DNA of 22,647 nucleotides, from contig ML977002.1 of NCBI GenBank assembly GCA_010015675.1, positions 50,124-72,770 of the forward strand, read 5' to 3'. Both the position numbers and the translations under genes were made by a program. The DNA comes from Byssothecium circinans. Taxonomy: Eukaryota > Ascomycota > Dothideomycetes > Pleosporales > Massarinaceae. The notes below the pieces were generated by a model. The model was given only the letters and a program-made list of their open reading frames with translations, did not search any database and was not told where the DNA came from. This document shows, piece by piece, positions 8,355 through 17,914 of this stretch. Position 1 is the stretch's first letter, and each line of letters opens with the position of its first letter.

Positions 8355-8722
8355 GACTATCTACTCTGCTGCAATCCTCCTCGTTAGCTACTTTGTATGG
8401 GTCCGGATATAGGGAACAATCTGTGACTTACCGAGGTATAGTAGTTGATGCTACCTCGAGTTGCATTTACTGCTTACATACGGAAATAGAACGCCCAGCT
8501 TGCGAAGGTGAAGTTCGGGCTTCGGGGCGGAAAAGCAAGCACCCCTCCTGGCTCACCGCCTTTACGCTGCCTGGCCACTCTTAGGCTGATTTTCTGCCGG
8601 CAAATATCTAGGCGGTAAGGAGCTCAAGTCTTGGCACTAATGAGACGAGGCGCAATCTCTTTGAAGCACGAAATCTAATCAACTGAGCGCGTTCCAACTA
8701 CTCTGTCCACGCTGCCGCAGCC
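8355..8722. promoter_or_regulatory. Divergent promoter region between the hydrolase and CHAT genes
   Basis: 368 bases separate the two start codons, so the genes probably share control elements and may be co-expressed. An imperfectly explained 7-bp inverted repeat (CGAGGTA at 8432-8438, TACCTCG at 8452-8458, 13 bases apart) could be a dimeric factor site. It overlaps the putative leader exon of the hydrolase gene, so it may be chance. There is no clear TATA box. The CHAT start has a good context (GCCATGG). I see no conserved small gene here. Confidence 0.6.
8369..8431 (-). other. Probable 5'-leader intron of the hydrolase gene
   Basis: On the minus strand, reading towards the hydrolase start, there is a consensus donor GTAAGT (8431-8426), a branch site GCTAACG (CTAAC at 8387-8383) and an acceptor TTGCAG (ending 8369; a second CAG ends at 8366). 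Length is 63 or 66 nt, typical for this group. A TAG in frame with the main ATG lies just downstream of the acceptor, so the upstream exon cannot extend the protein and must be leader. The leader exon holds a short upstream ATG frame that, once spliced, overlaps the main start and could damp translation. Confidence 0.6.
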
Positions 8723-11700
8723 ATGGACGAGATAGAGAGCACTTTGACTGAAGCTCGCCGTCTTCGTGCGCTTGGACAATTGAAACAGGCAGCGACTCGG
8801 CTGGAGTCCGTTTCTGCAACATGGAGAGATCCTCGGTTGTTGAGTGAGCGAGCCGACGTTCTGATATCTCAAGGGTACTGGGCAAAAGCGCTCGGCGTTC
8901 TCGAAGAACTGAAGATTGAGGGTCATCAGGCAAATTCCGATCTATTCCGGGCCCGAATTCAGATGCAACTCTGCTTTGTCAGGCCGGTGGTGGAAGCCTC
9001 CTTTGGGCAGAGTATGGAGACTGCAAAAGGTCTCCACAGTGAATACCTGCTTGGCATTGACTGGAGCCATACGGACAGAAATCTGGTCAGCCTCAATGCT
9101 AAGATCTCGGCTGTATTAATTCTCTAACTGGTTTAGCAGGTCATGATGGAGTCATACTTCTTCAGGGCCATACATCTTGCAAAAATGTTCAGAATGATTG
9201 ATCCACCCCATTTGACGGAGACAGCAGCTGTTGGAATACAGTCTTGCTTCGCAGCCATTTTGACGCGCGGAATGTACGAAGATGCATACTCAATCGCGTC
9301 CGATTTTCACCATCTACAAGACGGTCCGACCTCGAATGCGCTTTTGAGGGCTTTGTTGAATGGCCAAAAGACTCCTCCTTTGGTCAAAGCTAAAGTTATG
9401 CGCGATCTGGCCCAATCGAGGAAGTTGGAGAATGTTGAAGCGGACCCCGATGACCTTGAGACCACCGCTAGAGATATATTCATCCAATCCGGGCACGTCC
9501 ATGGCGCTTTGGACATTGATTTCAACCGGGCATGCAGGAGCCTCAAAAGCGGCGCTGGTTCTATAGACGACCACTAGGCGACTATTCAAAATTATGTCCG
9601 CGAAATGGAAGCTCTTGACGACCAGAGTAAAGCTCTACATACTATTGGAGCCATCCAAGATGCCGTTGACCACCTCCAGACTTTTGATATCCAGCGGCAA
9701 CTCGTTCGCGAATGCGAAGAACGATCGCGCGAAGGAGGAGCAAGGCTCTTTTGGATATTGCGACAGATAGGTGCAATTGCACATTGGCTCAGGCACTCGG
9801 GGCACACATCCAAGGCGATCGAAGGGGCAGAAGCACTGTTTAAAGAAATTCGGACATCTGACTGTTGCTGGATTAAAGGGTTTGTAGCGCAAAATCTGGC
9901 TCATGCGTACGTCTCCATCAACGACCATGACCGTACGCTCGAATGGGCACACATGTGCTACAGCAACTGGGCACCTCTCGAACCTTCGGACAAAGCGGAA
10001 GCGCGGAAAGAAATTTTGAATGCCGAGATGCTTTCACGCTTTCCAGCTGTTAATGTTCCACCGGAGCTAGTAGAAACGACTTGGTCGCACGTGCAGGAAG
10101 AAATCGCTGCAGGGCTTTCAAGATCAGCTATTGGGAAGATTGAAATAATATTATCAATGGTTCTCATGCACGACCGAAAGCTCGATGCCGCTCCTTGGAT
10201 TGAGACGTTTGACGGTCTACTCAGTAATCTTCCGGAGCCAGAGGCGACTATCAAGCGCGCGGACTTCTACCAGATCCAAGCAGACTTCAGCCTTGCAGAT
10301 GGCCGAAACCGACCTGATGCGGATAACGAACACAAAGCGGTCGAGCTGATGGAGAAATCAGTAACCCTGTACATTGCGCAGAAGCTACTATTCCAAGCTG
10401 CAAACAGTCGCCAGAAATGTGCGCTCACACATTTGGCGATTCACGGGAAGTCCCTTTCGATTATAGAACTGCAGAAAGCCGTGGAGCAGTTCGAGATAGC
10501 AGGAGATTACTTCCGCCAAATTGATCATACAGCACAGATCGAAATCAACACGTTCTGGATCGCGTTTTGCTGCTACGAAGGGTGGTGCCGCAGGTGGCTG
10601 CCCGCTTCCCTGGTTCTTGATACGTTAATCTCCGCAGAGTTAGTGAGAGATCAGCAGCGAAGTGAACTCTCCATTCTTGGTGGTCTAGATGCCATCACTG
10701 GCAAGCAGCGGCTGCGCATGGACAAAAATCTCCGGAAACTCTACAACATGGCATTCGCTGTCTGCTCGAAGGATAACCAACCCGAAAAACTTTGGGAATG
10801 GATCCAGAAAGCGAAAGCACGGAGCCTATCCGACGCCTTAGGCCTGGGCATCCTGGTTCCCGAGGCCTTGGAAACCGAGATCCAGAAAAACAAGGAGACA
10901 AGAGACCTCTACAATGAGGAGCAAAAGCTTCAGAGCGCTATTCAAACCTGTGATGAGCACCAGCGGCTAGCTCTTCGTGGCGACCTATGGGCTGTGCAAA
11001 AGCAGATGAAGGAACATTCATGTCTCAGAGAGCTCATCGAACTCCGAGAAGGGCATTCGGTTGACCTCAATCGTATTAAAAAGCTGTTGCCCTCTGACCA
11101 AGAGGCCTTTCCACAAGCCCGGCTGATTTTCGTTGACTGGTTTCTCATGGACGCTCGGATTCATGTGTGTATCCTTAAAGACCAAGGCAGTCCATTGATC
11201 CACCGATGCGAGATAGAGTATTCCACTGTCTTGTCATGGAAGATTGCGTATCTGGACTCCGAAGAAGGAAGAAGCAAGAGCATTAGGAGGTCAGATGACG
11301 AGGACAATCCACTTAGGCAACTGGACCCTCTTGTTGCCCCTCTTAAAGGTATGGCTGGTGAGGACGATATCTTGGTCTTCTCTGTTACGGATGTGCTCCA
11401 TTCGCTTCCACTCCACGCACTTTGGCTAGAAGAAGAGCCGATTATCGAGAATCACCCAGTGGTTTACAGTGCTAGTTTGACAACATTCGTACAATGCCGA
11501 GATAGGTCACATGCTCATAAGGGCGATCCCCGGTCTATGGCCGTATTGGCTGCGTATGAGACGGCTGATGGGGAGCTTAGGGAAGATTTCCTCCACGAAA
11601 GAACGGCCATTGGCAAGTCTGTGGAAGAACTTGGTCTTGATACGGGAGCAACCACATTCTTCGGAAAGGTATCCTCTAAGCAAGCGTTGACTTCGGCTCT

Positions 11701-12145
11701 CCGATCTTGTTCGCTAGTGCACTTCCATGGGCATTGTCACCTAAGCGAGTCAGCAATGACCGATCAAGCATTGGCCCTTCCTGATGGCAGCTTTTCTGTT
11801 CGGGATATCTTCAACGTTAAACTGATGGCCCTGCATGTGACTCTTATCGCTTGTGCCTCGGCATCACAGGGTATCACAGCAGGCGACGAACCCCTCGGCA
11901 TCGTGAGTGCGTTGTTATACGCCGGCGCATCTTCTGTTCTAGGTACAATATGGCCTATCGCCTCTGGATGTGGCCGAGAGTTCTCTCGATTGTTCTATGC
12001 CAAAATGAGGGCATGCAGCAAAGAAGGTATAATAGACCTAGCGGTTGCACTGCAGCAAACAGTGAAGATCATCAAAGGAGAATACGAGACGAGCTCGCCG
12101 TATTACTGGGCTTCGTTTGTTCTACATGGGTCCAACCGGTTTTAG
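8723..12145 (+). CDS. Helical-repeat/CHAT caspase-like protease, about 1,122 aa, with one in-frame TAG
   Basis: CHAT domains are clan CD cysteine proteases related to caspases and separases. About 780 residues of alpha-helical, TPR-like repeats come first (sensor or scaffold), then the CHAT domain (about 782-1122). Its motifs are RLIFVDWF, VHFHGHCH (11717-11740; His984, codon 11726-11728), LIACAS (catalytic Cys1026, codon 11852-11854), GIVSALLYAGASSVLGTIWP and YYWASFVLHG near the end. The start at 8723 has context GCCATGG. One 54-nt intron is likely at 9086-9139 (phase 0, CTAAC branch, AG acceptor, weak GTCAGC donor); it removes the TAA at 9125-9127. A TAG at 9575-9577 (residue 267) then interrupts an otherwise continuous frame. 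CAG-to-TAG by RIP would explain it. A poor in-frame 81-nt intron (9497-9577) is the alternative. So the gene is either freshly inactivated or spliced unusually. Its likely partner is the divergent hydrolase gene. Confidence 0.85.
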
Positions 12146-12369
12146 AGCATAGAATGCAATCTAATAGAGTAATTAATAAGGCAATTAAAAGCTAAGTTTG
12201 GCCATAGTATGATGCCCATAGCAGGTGAAATAGTTTAGCATCGTCACCTCTATTCGATCACGTGGCCAGTAGAATATCTAATCCCCTACTACTAGCCGCT
12301 AGGTAAAGGTTCAGATTATCTTAATTATGACCTTATTAAATAGTATTATATAGTTTTATATAATAGTTA
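12146..12369. other. Intergenic: CHAT 3' flank grading into AT-rich DNA
   Basis: No gene is seen. Composition moves from balanced (about 12190-12310) to AT-rich at about 12320, just before the repeat-bearing element that starts at 12372. Confidence 0.6.
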
Positions 12370-12380
12370 TAACGTAAAGC

Positions 12381-12559
12381 ACCATCGAAGCGGCCACACC
12401 ATCGAAGCGGCCACACCATCGAAGCGGCCACACCATCGAAGCGGCCACACCATCGAAGCGGCCACNNNNNNNNNNCCATCGAAGCGGCCACACCATCGAA
12501 GCGGCCACACCATCGAAGCGGCCACACCATCGAAGCGGCCACACCATCGAAGCGGCCAC
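12381..12559 (+). repeat. 17-bp subterminal tandem array, at least 10 copies, with an assembly gap
   Basis: The unit is ACCATCGAAGCGGCCAC. Five exact copies run 12381-12465, then ten N (12466-12475), then a copy lacking its first base and four exact copies to 12559. Every complete visible unit is identical, so the gap probably marks a collapsed array and the true copy number is unknown. Long open frames through it on the minus strand are only the repeat read as protein. It is not a CRISPR array: there are no spacers. Confidence 0.95.
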
Positions 12560-13545
12560 TTTTTGCTTGGCGGAAAATCAAGCATTCAACCTTTATTAAC
12601 AATTTAAATACTAGAGCTATGAAGCTGAAATTTTAAATATAGATATATATAATATAGATAAAAAGGATTATAAAAAGATATTCTAGGATTTCTAATAGCT
12701 TAGTAAGCTATATAGGTATAGAGAATTCTAGGCTACTTTTAGTATATAGCGTATAAATACCTACTAAACTAGCTAAATAAGTTATAATAACTTTAGAGCT
12801 ACTTTATATATATATAATACACCTATTAGCACTAAAATTATAGCGTGCAGCCTAGACCTATTAGAGAATTAGCGCAGGGAGGGTAGAAATTACTAAAATT
12901 AGAAAAATATAAATAAATATTTTATCTAGCTAGAAATCCTTACTTCCTTTCTTTTAATAAACTTTATATATATATATAGTAATAATATAAATAGTTAACT
13001 ACTAGACAATAGCTTATATAAGCTATATTTTAAGGCAGTGTTAAGATTTTTATAAAAACCTATACTTATTAAGCTAGATCTTTTAGTTTTAGAGATATTT
13101 ACTTACTTTAAACTTATATATAGCTTTATTTAGTATATACTATCTTCCTCGTAAGAAGAGAGTAGAGATATCTAATATATATAACTTTATTTAAAAGGTT
13201 TTTTAATTTTTCTTATCTCTTACCTTACACTTACTATTATAGTATTAAGCCTAGGCTGCAAGCTATAATAACTTAATAGCTACTAGCTAATATAGTAATA
13301 AGTAAGTCTTAAAAGTTATATAGTATATTACTAACGTTTAGCTATTAATCTATAGTAAAAGGTAGGTTTTACCTAAGATTTCTTCTCTTACTAATAACTA
13401 CTGTATTACGTAAGCTAAAGACATATAAATTTAAAAACTACTAGATTATATATATATCTATCTAGGTTTAAAATTTTAGAAGAAAATATTAAGGTTTAAC
13501 TTTGTTATTAAGATAATACAGTTTGATTTTCCTTGCTAAGCAAAA

Positions 13546-13579
13546 GTGGCCGCTTCGATGGTGTGGCCGCTTCGATGGT
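13546..13579 (-). repeat. 17-bp subterminal repeat, 2 copies (family B right end)
   Basis: Two copies of GTGGCCGCTTCGATGGT, the reverse complement of the left array unit, lie directly before GCTTTACGT. Ten or more copies at one end and two at the other makes the element asymmetric. Confidence 0.93.
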
Positions 13580-13688
13580 GCTTTACGTTAGTCATTTCTT
13601 AGTTACGTATTATAAAAAGTAAGTTCTAGTGAGATATTTATTATTGACTACTCTTATATTAACCTATAGCTTCTCTCTTCCTTACATA

Positions 13689-14755
13689 ACGTATTCCACC
13701 ACTGAACCGCCCAACCCACCGAACCGCCTAAAAATGCTTGGCGAGGAACATCAACTAGTATTATCTTAATAACAAAGTTAAACCTTAATATTTTCTTTTA
13801 AAATTTTAAACCTAGATAGATATATATATAATCTAATAGGTATTAAATTTTTATAGCTATATCTTACGTAATACAGTAGTTATTAGTAAGGGAAGAAATC
13901 TTAGGTAAAACCTACCTTTTACTATAGATTAATAGCTAAACGTTAGTAATATACTATATAACTTTTAGGACTTACTTATTAGTATATTAGTTAATAGCTA
14001 TTAAGTTATTATAGCGTGCAGCCTAGGTTTAATGCTATAATAGTAGGTGTAAGGTAAGGGGTAAGAAAAATTAGAAAACCTTTTAAATAAAGTTATATAT
14101 ATTAGATATCTCTACTCTCTTCTTACGAGGAAGATAATCTATACTAAATAAAGCTATATATAAGTTTAAAGTAAGTAAATACCTCTAATACTAAAAGATC
14201 TAGCTTAGGAAGTATAGATTTTTAGGGTTCTAACACTGCCTTATAATATAGCTTATATAAGCTATTTTTTATAGCTAACTATTTATAGTACTACTATATA
14301 TATATATAAAGTTTATTAAAAGAATAGAAGTAAGAATATCTAGCTAGATAAAATATTTAATTATATTTTTCTAATTTTAGGAATCTCTACCCTTCCTACG
14401 CTAATTCTCTAATAGGTCTAGGCTGCACGCTATAATTTTAGTGCTAATAGGTGTATTATATATATATAAACTAGCTCTAAAGTTATTATAGTTTATTTAG
14501 CTTGTTTATTAGGTGTTGTAGGGTATAAAGCTTAAGCGACCCTAGTATAATCTACCCTTATCTAGCTTAGTAAGATATTAGAAATCCTAGAATATTTTTT
14601 TGTATCCTTTTAGATCTATATTATATATATCTGTATTTAAATTTTCAGCTTAATAGCTTTTATATTAAAATAGTTATTAATGATATAAAAGGTAGGAAAT
14701 GCCAAGCAAATTTTAGGTGGTTTAGTAGGTTGGGCGGTTTAGTAGTAGAATACGT
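13689..14755. mobile_element. Non-coding pogo-like element (family D), 1,067 bp, opposite in orientation to family B
   Basis: The ends are ACGTATTCC (13689-13697) and its partner at 14747-14755, with TA on each side (13687-13688, 14756-14757). Two degenerate 17-bp repeats sit inside each end (13698-13731 at the left), for example ACCACTGAACCGCCCAA. An internal GCTTGGC follows, as in families A and B. The interior is AT-rich with no coding trace and is an inverted, diverged copy of the interior of the 12372-13588 element. The two lie 100 bases apart and could fold back. The right-end repeats have lost several C bases to T, consistent with RIP. Confidence 0.82.
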
Positions 14756-14757
14756 TA

Positions 14758-15249
14758 CTATAATACTTATACTTTTCCTAGTAGTACTATAGTCCTTAAG
14801 GCTCTTATTAATCTATATTAAAAATAATTATAGTTAAGCATCTATCTTTCTCCTTACCCTTTTTGCGCCCTAGACACTATTCTCTCTAAACTAAACCCTT
14901 CAATTAATATTATTTAGCTAAACTATGTAGCTATATATAATGCAGCCCCCTCTAGAACATTAGTAACTCGCATTACTTTTAAGATTCATAAGGCCGCCGT
15001 TAACGCCTATGTTAACTAGTGAAAACAACTTTTCTAAAGCATATAGATTCGTCACGCTTTTTAACGTTAGGTTTAGTAATCTACCTACCTTAGTGATGCG
15101 CCTACCTAGTCACCTATCTAGCTACTATAAAAGTAAGATTATACTATCGCCCATAGTAGCTATTATCACGAGATTTTGTAGTAGAGTAGTAATTAGATGC
15201 TTGCAATTAATTTATACTATTTTAATTTCTTTAGAAGGTTAATTTTTCG
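14758..15249. other. AT-rich spacer, no gene supported
   Basis: A 77-codon open frame at 15009-15242 has no family resemblance, no start context and no neighbours that would support it. The stretch 14990-15120 is a little less AT-rich than its surroundings but I recognise nothing in it. Confidence 0.55.
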
Positions 15250-17082
15250 CCTATAAGAGTTAACTTTTAGTAGAGGGCTTAGTGTAGGCTTACTACCTCT
15301 ACTACTACCTTTAATAGCGTGCGTAACCTATGTATGCTTTACCTTTAGCCTAGCCTTTTATAAGGCTACCCTCTTGCCTCTTTAGGATAATTATAGAGAT
15401 TTTTAGGTAGTTACAGCCTCTTTTTTCTACTATTTCTTACGCTAAATTTTAGCTTATTCTATAGCCTTCCTTTCCTTCTCCTTCTCCCTCTTAACTTTAG
15501 CTATTTTACGACCTACACGCTTCTCCTCTATAATCTTTTTTTTATATAAGGCAGCCTATGCTTTAAGCTCTTTGTCATTAGCTTTTTAGAGTTTTTCTTT
15601 AGCTTCTTAACGTACTCTTACTTACTTATAAGTACGAGCTTCTCTAATCTTTAAAAGACTCTAAAAGACTACACTACTATAGTACTCCTTACGCTACTAA
15701 AGATTAAGGGCCTTACTCTTCTTTTTATACTTCTCTTTAGTTGTAAGCGTGTGCCTTAGGCTATTATTTTCATGCTAAAGAAGATCATTTTATACCTATA
15801 GGTAGTAGAGAGAAAGAGTAATCTTTTTACTTTTCTTTTTAGCTCTATTTTTGATTACTACTTCTATAATTAATCTTATCTTTCTCTAGTCTACCTTAGC
15901 TAAGATAGGTAAGCTTATTAGAGTTTTAATTACCTCTAGTATTTTTAGGCGGAATCTTTTAAGTATAACCTTATTATTTAAAGGCACCACCCTAGTAGCT
16001 TTAAAGGACTTTAAAATAAGCTCCTTTATAAAGGAGGTACACTACGCACGCTAGAATAATAGAAAAAAGTTACCTTTCTTAAGGGGAATAAGGCCTTAGC
16101 TGCGCTAGAGGTAGTAGGTAAGCTCATACTTATAAGTAGATAAGAGTAGCTTAAACATGACTACATCAAGCAGCTAAAGCGTATAGGTTAAATAAGGAGG
16201 ATATATAACTATAAGGATCTTATTATTATCATAATAATCTAAGAAATCTATAGTTACATAAGAGCTATAGCTATCTATAATTAGTAGCCACTATCTCCCT
16301 TTAGCTTTCTTCTTCGTGTAGTAATTAAACACCTACTTAAGCTAAGGTAATCCTATATTATTATTTATCTATCTAGAGGTGGATAAAGTAATAAAAACCT
16401 AGTACTTTCTTACTTTAATTACGTCTACCTAGCTACTTTATATTGCGCTTTTCTTAGACTTATAGATAAGGCTTAGAGGGAGGTAGCTACTATTAGCGTA
16501 GATAGCTACTAGCAAAGTTATCTACTTACGTAAGCTATCTTAGAGAGATACCCTAACCTCCTTTAACTCTTATCTTACCTTACTAAAGATCCTCTTGCTC
16601 CTACCTATTACTCTAATTATAAAGCCCTTTTTATCTATATTATACGTATTTAAAGGTAGTATATTATACTAGCTAACCTTATTAATAAGGAGATTAGAGT
16701 ATAGCTTATACTTTACTTTAGAATTAGCCCTATAGCGTATAGCATCTATACCACCTATCTATTATAAGGTAAGATAGTCTTTATTTCTTAATATAAAATA
16801 TTTAACCTAGCTAAGTCCTACATGCTCCTTAGCTACCTATAACGCGAAATTTTATATTATTTACCTTATAGGTAGTAGCCCTTAAGTAGTAAGACTTTTA
16901 ATATACTCTATAAGCTCTAGCTCTTATTATAGGCTAAGTTTCTACTTCTTAACTTCTTAGGCCTTTATTAAGCCCTAAATGCCCCTGCACCTTTATGATA
17001 GCATAGTTTATAATACTTTATACTTAGCTATACACTTTTTATACGAGAAATTATCATCTAATTCACGTGATTTTATTTCCAT
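15250..17082 (-). pseudogene. RIP-decayed Fot/pogo-like DDE1 transposase
   Basis: On the minus strand from an ATG at 17082-17080, broken by many TAG/TAA codons, are pieces of a typical fungal transposase: VAKEHVGLS, NTYNIDKKGFIIRVIGRSKR (first catalytic Asp region), WLLIIDSYSSYVTIDFLDYY (second Asp region, Gly and His lost), YTLQLLDVVMFK (third Asp region) and FKATRVVPLN. The order and spacing match the DDE_1 layout. The changes (Gly to Ser, His to Tyr, Gln to stop) are what C-to-T and G-to-A transitions give. The C-terminal limit is uncertain. No matching terminal repeats were identified, and the family differs from A and C. Confidence 0.75.
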
Positions 17083-17203
17083 AATTACTTTATTAATTGG
17101 CGCTATATTAGTAGAGTTATCACGCGTTAAAGTTAGTATAAGTTTTATATTATAATATTTAGGTAAGCGTATTACTAAGGTAGGTATATTACTAATCCTA
17201 ATA

Positions 17204-17914
17204 TTACTAAGCTTTACTATCTAAGTAGCCCTACTACCTAATAGTGCTACTTTTACTAGGAAAATTAAAGAAAATAAGTAACTTTAAAGCTATATAACTC
17301 TTTAACTACTTTTTCTTTTTAAAAGCTTTCTTAACTAAAGTTATAGAGAAAGACTATCTCTCTAACTTTAGAATTTTAGTTTTCTAATAATAATTAGTTT
17401 TATAAAAAAAGTATAAAAGTACTAAAACTTTAGTCTCTAAAATTTAAAAATAATATTTTTTTAGGAGTAAAGTATGCTATTTAGAATATATTTTATATTA
17501 AAACCTTTCTAAAAAAACAACTAACTAAAAAGATAGATTATCTTTCTAAAATTTTTAAATAAAAAAAAGAAAAAAGATAATATAACTTCCTAGGTAGTAC
17601 TTTAAAAAAAAAAAACATAATATAAAATATATTCTAAATAGCATACTTTACTCCTAAAAAAATATTATTTTTAAATTTTAGAGACTAAAGTTTTAGTACT
17701 TTTATACTTTTTTTATAAAACTAATTATTATTAGAAAACTAAAATTCTAAAGTTAGAGAGATAGTCTTTCTCTATAACTTTAGTTAAGAAAGCTTTTAAA
17801 AAGAAAAAGTAGTTAAAGAGTTATATAGCTTTAAAGTTACTTATTTTCTTTAATTTTCCTAGTAAAAGTGGCACTATTAGGTAGTAAGGCTACTTAGATA
17901 GTAAAGCTTAGTAA
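17204..17914. repeat. Large near-perfect palindrome: 297-bp arms, 117-bp loop
   Basis: Positions 17204-17500 pair with 17618-17914 (coordinates sum to 35118). Reading both arms I find only two mismatches, C17231 versus A17887 and T17248 versus G17870. Similarity continues weakly outside the arms to about 17180 and 17945. The 117-base loop is A-rich and non-coding. The sequence is extremely AT-rich. If transcribed it would give a long hairpin RNA. Confidence 0.93.

Larger units (their letters stand above)
12372..13588. mobile_element. Non-coding pogo-like element (family B) with 17-bp repeat arrays at both ends
   Basis: The ends are ACGTAAAGC (12372-12380) and GCTTTACGT (13580-13588), with TA on each side (12370-12371, 13589-13590). 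Inside them are at least ten 17-bp repeats on the left and two on the right, then on each side a motif like TTTTGCTTGGC/AGC(A)AGGAAAATCA. The interior of about 0.95 kb is AT-rich with no coding trace. Read in reverse, the interior matches that of the element at 13689-14755 closely (for example TTAATAACAAAGTTAAACCT). It is probably non-autonomous and was mobilised by a relative's transposase. Length is uncertain because of ten N bases at 12466-12475. Confidence 0.85.

Noticed and set aside
12381..12559. CRISPR-like array
   Set aside because: Units are contiguous with no spacers, the DNA is fungal, and the array sits at a transposon end.
12336..12602. Long minus-strand open frames repeating WPLRWCGRFDGVAAS-like text
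   Set aside because: They are the 17-bp repeat read in three frames: 17 is not a multiple of 3, so each frame cycles through the same words. They cross the N gap and have no start context.
15009..15242. 77-codon plus-strand open frame
   Set aside because: No recognisable family, no supporting start context, and it lies in degraded repeat DNA; probably chance.
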